Below, in pieces: positions 26,318-35,354 of a stretch of DNA of 64,000 bases (positions are counted from its first letter, which is position 1; each line of letters starts with the position of its first letter). A program made the translations under genes and the position numbers. Source of the DNA: Faucicola sp048551375 (lineage in GTDB: Bacteria > Pseudomonadota > Gammaproteobacteria > Pseudomonadales > Moraxellaceae); NCBI RefSeq assembly GCF_048551375.1, contig NZ_JBLYZJ010000012.1, positions 1 through 64,000 of the forward strand, given 5' to 3'. The notes beneath the pieces were generated by a model. That model worked only from the letters and a program-made list of their open reading frames with translations, was not told the origin of the DNA and did no database searches.

Positions 26318-26474
26318 AATAAATACCTTACCTAAGATTAGGGATTGATTTTACGCTAATACTTTGTAAAAAGCAGCAAGTTTTTTATAAAAAATAGTAA
26401 ATACCAACTATGGTTTGTGTTAGACATAAATAGATAGCAGTATAGTTTGCTTAGAACAGCGAGGGGTGATTTTC
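26318..26474. promoter_or_regulatory. Divergent control region of the restriction-modification cassette
   Basis: This 157-base AT-rich region lies between the divergent modification and restriction genes. CCTAAGATTAGG (26331-26342), with CCTAA/TTAGG arms, lies close to the methyltransferase start. TATAGT (26441-26446) is a good -10 for the endonuclease side, and GAGGGG (26461-26466) is its ribosome site. One of these repeats may be the operator of the endonuclease's HTH domain (inference). Confidence 0.45.
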
Positions 26475-27179
26475 ATGCAACAAGAATTTGGCAAAGATAT
26501 ACGCAAAATTAGACACCAATTGGGCTTAACACAAGCTCAATTAGCAGAGAAAATGGGTATATCTGATAATTATGTTGGTGATATTGAAAACAATAGAAAA
26601 AACATGAGTTTAGCTATGTTTTTGTTACTTGCTAAAGGCTTGGATTATGCCCCTCCTGCTTTATTAAATAGACTACTTACAGTTGAAGAGGAACAAGAAA
26701 TTATGGTTGTAGATTTTGAAATCATCAAGCAAGCTTACCAAAATTGGAAAGCATTAAACTTAATTATTGGGCAAGATATGGCTAGTCGGAAAGTTAATTT
26801 TCCAGAAGCTTTGTCAGAGAATATAGCGTGTACTGCACTGGGTTTAACTAGAAATATGACAGGTGTAACAGGTGATGCAACAGATGAGAATGGGAATTTA
26901 ATAGAAATCAAAGCAAGTGCTAATTTTAATAGTGATTTGAGTTCTTTTAGCCCAAATACTCATTTTGATAGATTGATTTTTGTAAGGCTTAATCTTGATA
27001 CAGACCAAGCTTATATCTATGATTTAGGTTTAAATGGACAGCAGTTTGGTGGGTTACAGGTAAATAGTAACCAATTAGTTAGTGACCACCAAAGGCAAGG
27101 TCGAAGACCTAGATTATCTTTGATTAAATATATTGATAATCACCAAATTCCACCAGTTACGATTGTTAACTTGGCATAA
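26475..27179 (+). CDS. Restriction endonuclease with fused N-terminal HTH (Bsp6I-like, tentative)
   Basis: The ATG at 26475 lies eight bases after GAGGGG; a GTG at 26466 is also open. The 234 residues combine an XRE/C-protein-type HTH (about 5-65; IRHQLGLTQAQLAEKMGISDNYVGDIENNRKN) with a nuclease-like domain. The latter contains GDATDENGNLIEIKAS, a PD-(D/E)xK-like D...ExK site, then FSPNTHFDRLIFVRL, YIYDLGLN and QRQGRRPRLS. These blocks recall Bsp6I-family type II enzymes (GCNGC), but from memory only. The fusion suggests that the enzyme regulates its own gene. Confidence 0.75.
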   Translation: MQQEFGKDIRKIRHQLGLTQAQLAEKMGISDNYVGDIENNRKNMSLAMFLLLAKGLDYAPPALLNRLLTVEEEQEIMVVDFEIIKQAYQNWKALNLIIGQDMASRKVNFPEALSENIACTALGLTRNMTGVTGDATDENGNLIEIKASANFNSDLSSFSPNTHFDRLIFVRLNLDTDQAYIYDLGLNGQQFGGLQVNSNQLVSDHQRQGRRPRLSLIKYIDNHQIPPVTIVNLA

Positions 27180-27225
27180 ATATACTTTTAAAACGTAATA
27201 CAAAACCCAAAATGTAAAGCCATAA

Positions 27226-27286
27226 GGGCGTAATGCTTATGCCCTGTTGGAAATTTGAAATATTGGGCTTATTCAATAAGCCCCTA
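27226..27286. repeat. Composite family A repeat (two palindromes)
   Basis: GGGCGTAA-TGC-TTATGCCC (27226-27244) and GGGCTTAT-TCA-ATAAGCCC (27265-27283) plus CTA, 20 bases apart. It lies between the restriction gene and the convergent crotonase gene and flanks the restriction-modification cassette on the other side from the copy at 25325. Confidence 0.75.
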
Positions 27287-27325
27287 CTAAACTACATTAA
27301 GTCTAATTTTAACGACTAGAAAATA

Positions 27326-28219
27326 TCAGCCAAACTGCCGTTTCATAAATTTGACCGTTTCATCTTTGGCTTTTTTCACCGCTAATTTACGATTGTTACC
27401 AATTAACAATTTGATTTGCCAAAACTTTTCTTGATATAGCGTAATCGCTGAGGTGCGGTACATCGCATTGACAATGCGTTTACTTGCCAATACCGCATCA
27501 GGCGAACGGCTCACCAACTCAGCAACTAACGCCTTAGCATCATCCATAGGCGTGTCGGACACATAAGAAATAACCCCATAATCCAACGCCTGCTTACCAT
27601 CAAACATCCGAGCCGTCATAGCCAATTCTTTCACCACATCGGTTTTTAGCTGTCCAAACGCCGATTGGGTCAAGCCCATATCCGCCACCAAGCCCCATTT
27701 ACTCTCCATGATGGCAAATTGACAATCCGCAGTCGCAAACCGAATATCGCTCGCCAATGCCAACTGTAACCCTGCCCCCAAGCAATGCCCATGCAATACG
27801 CTAACGACAGGTATTGGTAATTCACGCCATGCCAAGCACACCTTTTGGAATTTACTTTGACAAGGTTTGATAAGCTCCCAAGCGACTTTTTTGAGGTTTT
27901 TGGCATTGTTTAAATCCGCCAAATCAATCCCAGTCGAGAAGCTTTTGCCTTCCCCTGCCAAAATCACCGCACGCACGTCCGTCCAAGTCGCAAGCGTGGT
28001 TGCCAAGGCAATCAGTTTATCCATCATCACAAAGCTTAACGCATTGCGTTTATCAGTACGAGTGAGCCAAATGATAAGGCTATCGTGGTCGGTGGCTTCG
28101 ATACGCACTTCTGGGGCAAGGGTGGCGTTCAAAGTTTCGATACGCTCGCTTAGTGGTTTGGTGGTTTGGGATTTTTGAATACGCTGAGAAAGTAGTGTGG
28201 GCAGAGGTAGGGCAATCAT
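27326..28219 (-). CDS. Enoyl-CoA hydratase/isomerase (crotonase) family protein
   Basis: The 297 residues carry a crotonase fold: NALSFVMMDKL, the oxyanion-hole segments GKSFSTGIDL and HGHCLGAGLQLALASDIRFA, and a C-terminal trimerisation region. An extra N-terminal segment of about 50 residues precedes the domain. The position often bearing catalytic Glu reads FAIMESKWGLVADMG, so hydratase or isomerase activity is possible, but the exact reaction is unclear. No other fatty-acid oxidation genes adjoin it. Confidence 0.85.
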   Translation of the reverse strand: MIALPLPTLLSQRIQKSQTTKPLSERIETLNATLAPEVRIEATDHDSLIIWLTRTDKRNALSFVMMDKLIALATTLATWTDVRAVILAGEGKSFSTGIDLADLNNAKNLKKVAWELIKPCQSKFQKVCLAWRELPIPVVSVLHGHCLGAGLQLALASDIRFATADCQFAIMESKWGLVADMGLTQSAFGQLKTDVVKELAMTARMFDGKQALDYGVISYVSDTPMDDAKALVAELVSRSPDAVLASKRIVNAMYRTSAITLYQEKFWQIKLLIGNNRKLAVKKAKDETVKFMKRQFG

Positions 28220-28310
28220 GATTTATCCTAAAATATGATGGTACATTGCTTTTACTTTAGCGGTTTTTGTGGGCTTCGGCAAGCGACAAGGATTTACCGC
28301 TAAGTTTTAC

Positions 28311-31300
28311 CTAAATCATTTTCCACGCCATGTCATTTTCTTTGAGTTGGGCGTATTTTAGGGCTGGGAATTGCGATAAATCCGCCTGTTGTAGTTGGGT
28401 CAACGCCTCAACCAACGCCTCATAATACGGGGTGAGCATGGCAAATTGGGCAGGCGAGTGGTTATCCACATTTAATAAACACTTATCCTCAAAATTTTGA
28501 CTGGCGTGGCGAAGCTGTGGTACGCCTGTATAGCGACTTGCCCCCAAAATCCGATGAGCCACATGAGCCAATTCTTTGCGGTCTTGGGCTTGCCATGCTT
28601 TAGCAAGGTCTTGCTGTTCTTGCTCCACCGATTCAATCATCAAGGTAATCAAATTCACCGCTAGGTCGGTTTTGCCTGCGACACGATTGACCGCATCTTG
28701 CCAGTCAATCACAGCTAAAGTGGGTTGTTCGAGCGGTTTTTTATCATAACCAATTGTCATCACAGGGTTATCTGTGTGGCTGGTCGAGTGTTTTAGTGAG
28801 TCTTTGGGTTCAGCATAGCGTCTTTCAACCATATTTTCAGCGGTTTTATCCAGTGGCGTTTGTTCTAGTCCCCTGTTATCTTGCTCCCTGCTTTCTAGCT
28901 CCCTGTTTTCTGACCCTCTATTTTCCAGTTCGGTGGTTTGCCATAGCGGACGTTCTGAGTCGCTGATAAGCCCTTGTTTGCCCAGCCAACGTTGTAAAAT
29001 TTGCAGTAGTTGTGGTTGGCTAATTGGTTTACCAACATAGTCATCAATGCCAGAGGCAAGCAAATTATCACGTTCATCCGACAGGCTGTGGGCGGTGAGG
29101 GCGATGATGGGTAGGTGTTTGCGACCTTGCCCTGTTTCGATTTGGCGGATTTGGCGAGAGGCTTCACTACCAGACATGCGAGGCATTTGAATATCCATAA
29201 AAATCAAATCCACCGCCCATTCACTAAACGGCTGTTTTTGGGTGATGTAGTCAATCGCCTCAAAGCCACTGTTGACCTTCACCACCTCAATGCCAAGTTC
29301 GGCAAGCAAGGCTTCAAGTACCAATAAATTGGGCAAATGGTCATCGACTGCCAACACTCGAAAACCGTGCCATTTTGGTAAATTCGGCAAGGCTTGATTT
29401 TGGGCGTTGCTGTCCAACAATTGATACAGTTGTCGGCGGCCAAGCGGTTGGTACAGGGCAAGGGCTTGATAACGGCTTAACAAAGTCGGTTCTAAATCCA
29501 CTTGATAGCTAAATAATGCCAATTTGCCTGCGTAATGCAGTCGCACCTGTTTGAGTAGGGATGTGGTATCTTCGGCAGTGCCATTATCGACTATCACCCA
29601 ATCCCAACGATTGCCCATTTCTTTAAGCGATTCCAACAACCCTGCCAAAGTGCTGGCGGTACTAATCGCAATCGGCAAGGTATTTAGACTGCCTTTTAAC
29701 ACTTGCAAACTGGCAGTATGGGCTATCCATACCAATATTTTTAGCGGATTTTCTCGACTGGCAAGATGACTTTGATTGACCAACAACGTGGGCGGTTGCC
29801 AAATCGGACTGGCGGTCAGAAGTCGTTGTTGCTCTTGGTCGGTCAACTGCATCGGCAGGGTAAACCAAAAGGTCGTGCCTTTGAGTTTGGGGTGGGTGGT
29901 GGTGGTATCGAGGGCAGGGTCGTTATTATTGTCAAAAAAGCCAATCTTGCCACCCATCAAAAAGGTCAATTGTTTGGAAATCACCAAGCCCAACCCTGTA
30001 CCGCCATACTGACGAGTAATCGAGGGGTCGCCTTGCGAAAAACTTTGGAACAGCACCTTTTGGTGTTCTGGCTCAATGCCTTTGCCTGTGTCTTTCACCG
30101 CAATCGCAATCAAATCTTCGCTGTCTTCATCAAGGCTGACACGCACCACCACTTCGCCATCATCGGTAAATTTGATGGCATTATTTACCAAATTGGTCAA
30201 CACCTGTTTGACACGCAACGCATCACCGAGCAACATTCTTGGCACATCATCATAAAAAAACACCGCCAAGCGTAAGCCCTTTTCAGCCGCCAAGGGTGAC
30301 AACATATCCACCACATCATAAATGGTGGCGTATAGGTCAAATTCGTGTTTATCCAGTACCAATTTGCCTGCTTCAATTTTAGAAAAATCTAACACATCAT
30401 TAACAAGGGCTAATAAATGGGCGGAAGATTTGCGAATGGTTTGTACATACAAATCTTGCTCATCACTCAAACCGCCATGCCGTGCCAATAGGTTGATAAA
30501 GCCGTCAATGCTATTGAGTGGTGTGCGTAATTCATGGCTGATATTGGCTAAAAATGCCGATTTGGTCTGACTGGCGGACACGGCGGCATCACGAGCGTTA
30601 CGAATGGAAATATTTTGCATTTCCATCTCGTCAAAGGCGAGGCGTAAATCGTCTTCGGTCTGTTCGGCATGGTTTTTTAAGCCTTGAAAGCTGGTGTGCA
30701 ACCGCCGTAACGTTTTGACCAAATCCTGCTGTAACTGGTTTAGCTCACCACTCGAATCAATGGTCATGGGTTTGTATAAATTATTGGCATTGGTGCGTTG
30801 GAGGTGCAATCGCATTTCATAAATTGGGGCAATCCAACGTCTGGCATACACATTGATGGTCAATAACAATAATAAAATCGTCAACAGCCCAGTAATTGCC
30901 AATGCCAACAACACTTGATAACGAGCAATGCGTAACGGCTCATTGTCCAAATTCACCACCAACCATAAGGGCGACAGCTCACTGGCATTCATGGTAGCGT
31001 TGGTCGGTGAGCGTGGCGAAGGCGGTAAGGGTGAGGGTAACGTTGAGTTAAACCCCTGTTTTTTATCATCCAACTTTTTGCCATACAGCGTACCTGCACT
31101 GCTACTAAACAGGCTGTGTTGTTGCTGTTCCAACTGTTTGAGTAACGGCAACTGGGTCAAAATAGGCGAATTGGGGTGGGTGGCGGTGGTTTGATTGGGG
31201 TCAAATAAATTGCCATAACTCACCAAAATCTGATTGTTTTCATTGACAATCGCCATGCCAAGTAAATGTTCGTCATGGATACTGTTTTGCAAATTGGCTT

Positions 31301-31634
31301 GTAATGAGGCTTGTAAATTGGCAAGCTCAACGGCAGTCAACGGAGCGGTTTTATTGGCAGAATTTTTGGCTAAGGTGGCGGAGGAATTAGCAAGTGTGGG
31401 CGTGGCAAAACTGGCATTTAACTGATGAAGGCTGTCTTGCATCGAATGGCTTAACAACTGATAATGATTAAGCAAATTATCCGCATTGGCTTGTTGTAAA
31501 GTGCGAGCCGCTCGGCTGGTATCCGACAGCACCAACACACCACCCACGATAGCAAGCACCGAAATCGGCAAAAACACCAATAAAATCAACTGCCCATAAG
31601 CGGTCGAAAAGTCGAGTCGAAAGCGTTTTGCCAC
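28311..31634 (-). CDS. Hybrid sensor histidine kinase, GacS/BarA-like
   Basis: A 1107-residue membrane kinase. TM1 is at about 17-39, followed by a periplasmic sensor (40-235), TM2 (about 242-263) and HAMP. HisKA follows with FLANISHELRTPLN (His367), then HATPase (LVNNAIKF, DTGKGIEPEHQ, GGTGLGLVISKQL). After a degenerate receiver-like stretch comes a receiver with Asp814 in FMDIQMPRMSG and an Hpt domain with His1027 in AHRILGAS. This HK-REC-Hpt order is that of GacS/BarA, which signals to the response regulator GacA/UvrY. No gacA is present here, so the name stays descriptive. Confidence 0.9.
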   Translation of the reverse strand: MAKRFRLDFSTAYGQLILLVFLPISVLAIVGGVLVLSDTSRAARTLQQANADNLLNHYQLLSHSMQDSLHQLNASFATPTLANSSATLAKNSANKTAPLTAVELANLQASLQANLQNSIHDEHLLGMAIVNENNQILVSYGNLFDPNQTTATHPNSPILTQLPLLKQLEQQQHSLFSSSAGTLYGKKLDDKKQGFNSTLPSPLPPSPRSPTNATMNASELSPLWLVVNLDNEPLRIARYQVLLALAITGLLTILLLLLTINVYARRWIAPIYEMRLHLQRTNANNLYKPMTIDSSGELNQLQQDLVKTLRRLHTSFQGLKNHAEQTEDDLRLAFDEMEMQNISIRNARDAAVSASQTKSAFLANISHELRTPLNSIDGFINLLARHGGLSDEQDLYVQTIRKSSAHLLALVNDVLDFSKIEAGKLVLDKHEFDLYATIYDVVDMLSPLAAEKGLRLAVFFYDDVPRMLLGDALRVKQVLTNLVNNAIKFTDDGEVVVRVSLDEDSEDLIAIAVKDTGKGIEPEHQKVLFQSFSQGDPSITRQYGGTGLGLVISKQLTFLMGGKIGFFDNNNDPALDTTTTHPKLKGTTFWFTLPMQLTDQEQQRLLTASPIWQPPTLLVNQSHLASRENPLKILVWIAHTASLQVLKGSLNTLPIAISTASTLAGLLESLKEMGNRWDWVIVDNGTAEDTTSLLKQVRLHYAGKLALFSYQVDLEPTLLSRYQALALYQPLGRRQLYQLLDSNAQNQALPNLPKWHGFRVLAVDDHLPNLLVLEALLAELGIEVVKVNSGFEAIDYITQKQPFSEWAVDLIFMDIQMPRMSGSEASRQIRQIETGQGRKHLPIIALTAHSLSDERDNLLASGIDDYVGKPISQPQLLQILQRWLGKQGLISDSERPLWQTTELENRGSENRELESREQDNRGLEQTPLDKTAENMVERRYAEPKDSLKHSTSHTDNPVMTIGYDKKPLEQPTLAVIDWQDAVNRVAGKTDLAVNLITLMIESVEQEQQDLAKAWQAQDRKELAHVAHRILGASRYTGVPQLRHASQNFEDKCLLNVDNHSPAQFAMLTPYYEALVEALTQLQQADLSQFPALKYAQLKENDMAWKMI

Positions 31635-31690
31635 CGTGTGATGCCTTTATTCAGTGTTACCAGTTAAATAAAATGATAAAAACCGTTGGT

Positions 31691-31740
31691 ACTGAGCTTG
31701 TCGAAGTATAACGGTTTTCCGCCACTTCGACAGGCTCAGT
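31691..31740. repeat. Intergenic hairpin repeat ACTGAGC.TGTCGAAGT
   Basis: ACTGAGCTTGTCGAAGT and ACTTCGACAGGCTCAGT form a 17-bp stem with one G-T pair around a 16-base loop. GAGCCTGTCGAAGT-type hairpins are widespread intergenic repeats in beta- and gammaproteobacteria. The copy lies in the 383-base gap between the kinase and cysM, which holds no gene. Confidence 0.8.
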
Positions 31741-31921
31741 GTGAACGGAAAACCTTAGATAGTTTTGTCAAGTTTAGCTATTTTATCGCCTTGTGCCAAT
31801 ACATACAACTGCTCATCCATTTAACGGTTTTACCACGCAAGGGATGAGAAGTTTTGTTAAAATAATGCCAAAAGACAATCACGTTAATAGATGAAATACC
31901 GTTTCCAAGCAAGTTGGTAGG

Positions 31922-31980
31922 GTAGGGGCTTATTGCATAAGCCCTTTATCAATCAATTGGGCGTATTCAATACGCCCCTA
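31922..31980. repeat. Composite family A repeat upstream of cysM
   Basis: GTAGGGGCTTATTGCATAAG and the following CCC form the left palindrome. TTGGGCGTATTCAATACG and CCCCTAC form the right one, with about 12 bases between. The outer ends GTAGGGGC and GCCCCTAC are complementary. It ends about 38 bases before the cysM start codon. Confidence 0.8.
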
Positions 31981-32017
31981 CCATGTTGGATTTGGTATTC
32001 ATACCCAAGGAATCCCC

Positions 32018-32920
32018 ATGCCCACCGATTTTATTCACCAAACCGCCACGTTAGCCGACTGCGTTGGGCAAACGCCATTGGTTAAACTGGCTCGTTTTTC
32101 TCCCTCAACCGCCACGATTTTAGCCAAGCTCGAAGGTAATAACCCAGCAGGCTCTGTCAAAGACCGCCCTGCCTTGAACATGATTACCCAAGCCGAATTG
32201 CGAGGCGATATCAAGCAAGGTGATAGCTTAATCGAAGCCACCAGTGGTAATACAGGCATTGCGTTGGCGATGGTGTCGGCAATGAAAGGCTATCCGATGA
32301 CCTTGATTATGCCTGCCAACTCGACCCAAGAACGCAAAGATGCGATGCTTGCCTACGGTGCGACTTTAATCGAAGTGGAAAACATGGAAGTGGCAAGGGA
32401 TTTGGCACTGCAAATGCAAGCGGAAGGCAAAGGCGTGGTACTTGACCAGTTTAACAACCCAGATAACAAAAACGCCCATTACCTCACCACAGGGCGAGAG
32501 ATTTGGGAACAAACAGGGGGCAAAATTACCCATTTTGTCAGCTCAATGGGGACGACAGGCACAATTATGGGCGTGTCACGCTACCTCAAAGAACAAAATC
32601 CCGATGTCCAAATCATAGGCTTACAACCTGCTGAAGGCTCGAATATCGCAGGGATTCGCCGTTGGTCGCCTGAGTATTTGCCAAAGATTTTTGAGCCAAG
32701 TTTGGTCGATACCGTGATGGATGTGAACCAGCAAGATGCCGAAGTGTTTATGCGAAAAATGGCACGAGAAGAAGGGATTTTTGCAGGGGTATCATCGGGT
32801 GGGGCGAGTTGGGCGAGTTATCAAATTGCCAAAGACAATCCAAATGCGGTCATTGTTTTTATCGTGTGTGATAGGGGCGACCGTTACCTATCGACTGGGT
32901 TGTTTGGTGTTAAGGATTAA
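32018..32920 (+). CDS. cysM: Cysteine synthase B
   Basis: A PLP enzyme making cysteine from O-acetylserine and sulfide or thiosulfate. The 300 residues show the PLP lysine Lys48 in NNPAGSVKDRPA, the substrate loop EATSGNTGIALA and the phosphate-binding GTTGTIMGVSRYL. The arginine-rich loop AGIRRWSPEYLP is characteristic of CysM rather than CysK. The ATG at 32018 follows AAGGAATCC. Confidence 0.95.
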   Translation: MPTDFIHQTATLADCVGQTPLVKLARFSPSTATILAKLEGNNPAGSVKDRPALNMITQAELRGDIKQGDSLIEATSGNTGIALAMVSAMKGYPMTLIMPANSTQERKDAMLAYGATLIEVENMEVARDLALQMQAEGKGVVLDQFNNPDNKNAHYLTTGREIWEQTGGKITHFVSSMGTTGTIMGVSRYLKEQNPDVQIIGLQPAEGSNIAGIRRWSPEYLPKIFEPSLVDTVMDVNQQDAEVFMRKMAREEGIFAGVSSGGASWASYQIAKDNPNAVIVFIVCDRGDRYLSTGLFGVKD

Positions 32921-32981
32921 GCAAAAGGAGTGTGGAAGCGATGGCAACATTAACGATTAGTGTTGATAATAAGGATATTAA

Positions 32982-33815
32982 ATGACGCAAAAACAGCCCC
33001 CGATTTTGGTATTTGATATCGAAACCATCCCTGATGTTGCCACAGGTAAACGCCTATACCCAGAGCTTGCCGAACTAAGTGATGATGAAGCCCTTAGCCA
33101 ACTTATCGACTTGCGAAAAGCCGAAACCGATGGCAACCCCTTTATGCCATTGCCCTTGCATAAAATCGCCTGTCTATCCGTGCTATGGGTCGCAAATGGC
33201 AAAATGACCCTTAAGTCCCTATCCCTCGCTGACCATAGCGAAAGCGAGATATTGCAGACGTTTTTTAACTCGATTGACAAAACCCCAAGCCTTGTCAGTT
33301 GGAATGGCAAAGGCTTTGATATCCCTGTGATGCTATATCGAGCCTTGCAACATGGCTTGAGCGTGCCAAAGCTATTTCAAGACACAGGCGACATGAAATA
33401 CAACAACTACCTCAACCGCTACCACGACCGCCACACCGATTTGATGGTTAAACTAGCAATGGGTGGCACATTCCAAAAACTCGATATTGTGGCAAGCGTG
33501 TGCGGTTTTGCAGGTAAGCAAGACATTGACGGCTATGATGTTGTGCCGATGGTGCAGGCGGGCGAGTGGGATAAACTCACCACTTATTGTGAAAGCGATG
33601 TATTGAATACTTGGCTGATTTATCTGCGTTATTTACGTCTAGCAGGTAAGATGACCGCACCACTAAGCGAACAATGGCAACAAGCGACCCATGACTATTT
33701 GCAATCGCTAAAAGGTGATAATGACGATAGCTTACGCCACCAAAAATTCTTGGATGCTTGGCAATTTATTCAGCCGAATGTGGCTGAAACAACTATAGAC
33801 AATCAAAATAGCTAA
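32982..33815 (+). CDS. 3'-5' exonuclease of the PolB-like DEDDy group
   Basis: The 277 residues carry Exo I FDIETIPD (Asp12, Glu14), Exo II around SLVSWNGKGFDIPVM, and Exo III YCESDVLNTWLIYLRY (Tyr and Asp). This matches the predicted 3'-5' exonuclease domain related to polymerase B. Members are stand-alone nucleases thought to act in DNA repair or RNA trimming, without a firm role. It lies 61 bases after cysM and 20 bases before the FAH gene, so the three may be co-transcribed. Confidence 0.85.
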   Translation: MTQKQPPILVFDIETIPDVATGKRLYPELAELSDDEALSQLIDLRKAETDGNPFMPLPLHKIACLSVLWVANGKMTLKSLSLADHSESEILQTFFNSIDKTPSLVSWNGKGFDIPVMLYRALQHGLSVPKLFQDTGDMKYNNYLNRYHDRHTDLMVKLAMGGTFQKLDIVASVCGFAGKQDIDGYDVVPMVQAGEWDKLTTYCESDVLNTWLIYLRYLRLAGKMTAPLSEQWQQATHDYLQSLKGDNDDSLRHQKFLDAWQFIQPNVAETTIDNQNS

Positions 33816-33835
33816 ATTTAATAAAAGGACTCCCC

Positions 33836-34540
33836 ATGAACTTTGTATTTGACCCCATGCCGATTGTCGGTTTGCCAATCGCCCAAAGTGAAAAACAATT
33901 CCCTGTTCGCCGTGTGTACTGTGTGGGTCGCAATTATGCCGACCATGCCCGTGAGATGGGTAGCGACCCCGACCGTGAGCCACCGTTTTTCTTTTGTAAA
34001 GCCAATGACAGCCAGTCGATAGTCCCTGTCAAAGCGGATGCAGTGGCGAATTTACCATACCCAACCTTAACCAATAATTTGCATTATGAAGTTGAATTGG
34101 TGGTAGCGATTGGTAAAGACGGTCAGGCGATTGCGGTAGAAAACGCCCATCAGCATATTTTTGGCTATGCGGTGGGACTGGATATGACACGCCGAGATTT
34201 GCAAAATGAGATGAAAAAGGTCGGTCGTCCGTGGGAAATCGGCAAGGCGTTTGATTATTCTGCTCCGATTGGTGAGTTGGTTGCTGTGGCGGATGTGGCT
34301 GATATTCAAAATGCTGATATTTGCCTAAGTGTGAATGGCGAGGTCAAGCAACAGGGCAATATTAATCAGTTGATTTGGGATATCGCAGAAACGATTGCCA
34401 ATTTATCCACTTATTTTGAGCTAAAAGCAGGGGATTTGATTTTTACAGGCACACCTGCTGGCGTGGGGGCGGTGGTGAAAGGCGATAAGTTGGTGGTAGA
34501 AGTTGAGGGATTGCCAAAAGTGGAATTGGTGGTGGTTTAA
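33836..34540 (+). CDS. Fumarylacetoacetate hydrolase (FAH) family protein
   Basis: The 234 residues have the FAH fold with CVGRNYADHAREMG, the metal ligands in LHYEVELVVAIG (Glu, Glu) and Asp in YAVGLDMTRRDLQ. GRPWEIGKAFDYSAPIG, FTGTPAGVGAV and an ordered lid follow. Family members cleave C-C bonds in acylpyruvates or decarboxylate oxaloacetate (FAHD1 type). The compact length and lone context favour an acylpyruvase or oxaloacetate decarboxylase over a pathway enzyme of aromatic degradation (inference). Confidence 0.87.
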   Translation: MNFVFDPMPIVGLPIAQSEKQFPVRRVYCVGRNYADHAREMGSDPDREPPFFFCKANDSQSIVPVKADAVANLPYPTLTNNLHYEVELVVAIGKDGQAIAVENAHQHIFGYAVGLDMTRRDLQNEMKKVGRPWEIGKAFDYSAPIGELVAVADVADIQNADICLSVNGEVKQQGNINQLIWDIAETIANLSTYFELKAGDLIFTGTPAGVGAVVKGDKLVVEVEGLPKVELVVV

Positions 34541-34585
34541 TTGTAAGCCCCTACAATCCAATCTTTGGGATAATTATTAACAACA

Positions 34586-34630
34586 AAAAACCCAATAACA
34601 AGCCATATGACGGTCTGCGATTGGGTTTTT
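34586..34630. terminator. Bidirectional terminator
   Basis: AAAAACCCAAT (34586-34596) and ATTGGGTTTTT (34620-34630) form an 11-bp stem between the convergent FAH and CsbD-like genes, with A- and T-runs suiting both directions. A half copy of family A (GTAAGCCCCTAC) sits just upstream at about 34543. Confidence 0.8.
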
Positions 34631-34650
34631 GGATATAATCAAAAACAAAA

Positions 34651-34875
34651 TTAGACGTTTTGTTCTTTTTTCTCATCATCAAATTTATCAAGCCATTCAT
34701 TGACTTCTTTGGCAATCATTTCTTTGGCATGACCATAACGTTCTTGTAATGCACCAATTAAGCTGTCGGTTTTGCCGTCAAGTTTGGTCATGTCATCATC
34801 GGTTAGCTCGCCCCATTGTTGTTTGGCTTCGCCTTTTAATTGTTCCCATTTACCTTGTAGTCTATCGCTGTTCAT
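34651..34875 (-). CDS. CsbD family stress protein
   Basis: A 74-residue hydrophilic protein opening MNSDRLQGKWEQLKGEAKQQWGELTDDD, the CsbD signature, followed by GKTDSLIGALQERYG. CsbD proteins are abundant general-stress proteins of unknown biochemical function in many bacteria. No general-stress promoter could be assigned with confidence. A composite family A repeat lies directly upstream. Confidence 0.92.
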   Translation of the reverse strand: MNSDRLQGKWEQLKGEAKQQWGELTDDDMTKLDGKTDSLIGALQERYGHAKEMIAKEVNEWLDKFDDEKKEQNV

Positions 34876-34908
34876 ATGTCTTTCCTTTTGTTATATGAAA
34901 TTTAGTTT

Positions 34909-34973
34909 GTAGGGGCATAATATTTACGCCCTAGTTGAAATGTTAAAGATTGGGTTTATGTAATAAGCCCCTT
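34909..34973. repeat. Composite family A repeat, partly decayed
   Basis: TGTAGGGGCATAATATTTACGCCC on the left (given here as arms GGGGCATAA and TTACGCCC) and TTGGGTTTATGTAATAAGCC on the right, followed by CC. It has the same two-palindrome layout as the copies at 31922 and 40120. Confidence 0.65.
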
Positions 34974-35087
34974 CATCCAAAAATTTGAATAAAATCATTT
35001 TGCCACACCTCACCGCAATTTTCTGTAACCAATGCAAGGTAAAATGTGAAAGAAAGTAAACTTTTTAAGTAATTTGCGAATGAAGGG

Positions 35088-35345
35088 TTATTTTTGCCAA
35101 ATTTTTTTATATTTTATTAACAAATCTTCTGGCGTTTCGGGTCGCTCTTCATCGGTGATGATGCAGTCGATGGGACAAACTTTGTCGCAAGTCGGCTCGT
35201 CATAAAAGCCGATACATTCGGTGCAAAGGTCAGGATTGATGACGTAAGTTTTTTGGACTTTATTGTCATAACTGATGGCTTCATTGGGGCATTCTGGCTC
35301 GCAGATGTCGCAATTGATACAGTCGGAAGTGATTTTGAGTGCCAT
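35088..35345 (-). CDS. YfhL-type 2[4Fe-4S] ferredoxin
   Basis: The 85 residues have Cys9, 12, 15 and 19 (C-x2-C-x2-C-x3-C). A second set is Cys41, 44, 53 and 57 with an eight-residue insertion between Cys44 and Cys53, plus Cys61. This Alvin-type pattern defines the YfhL/Allochromatium ferredoxins, which are low-potential electron carriers. The gene follows the NTF2-like gene at 35355 by nine bases and is probably co-transcribed. Electron partners are not visible. Confidence 0.92.
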   Translation of the reverse strand: MALKITSDCINCDICEPECPNEAISYDNKVQKTYVINPDLCTECIGFYDEPTCDKVCPIDCIITDEERPETPEDLLIKYKKIWQK

Positions 35346-35354
35346 AGCTACCGC

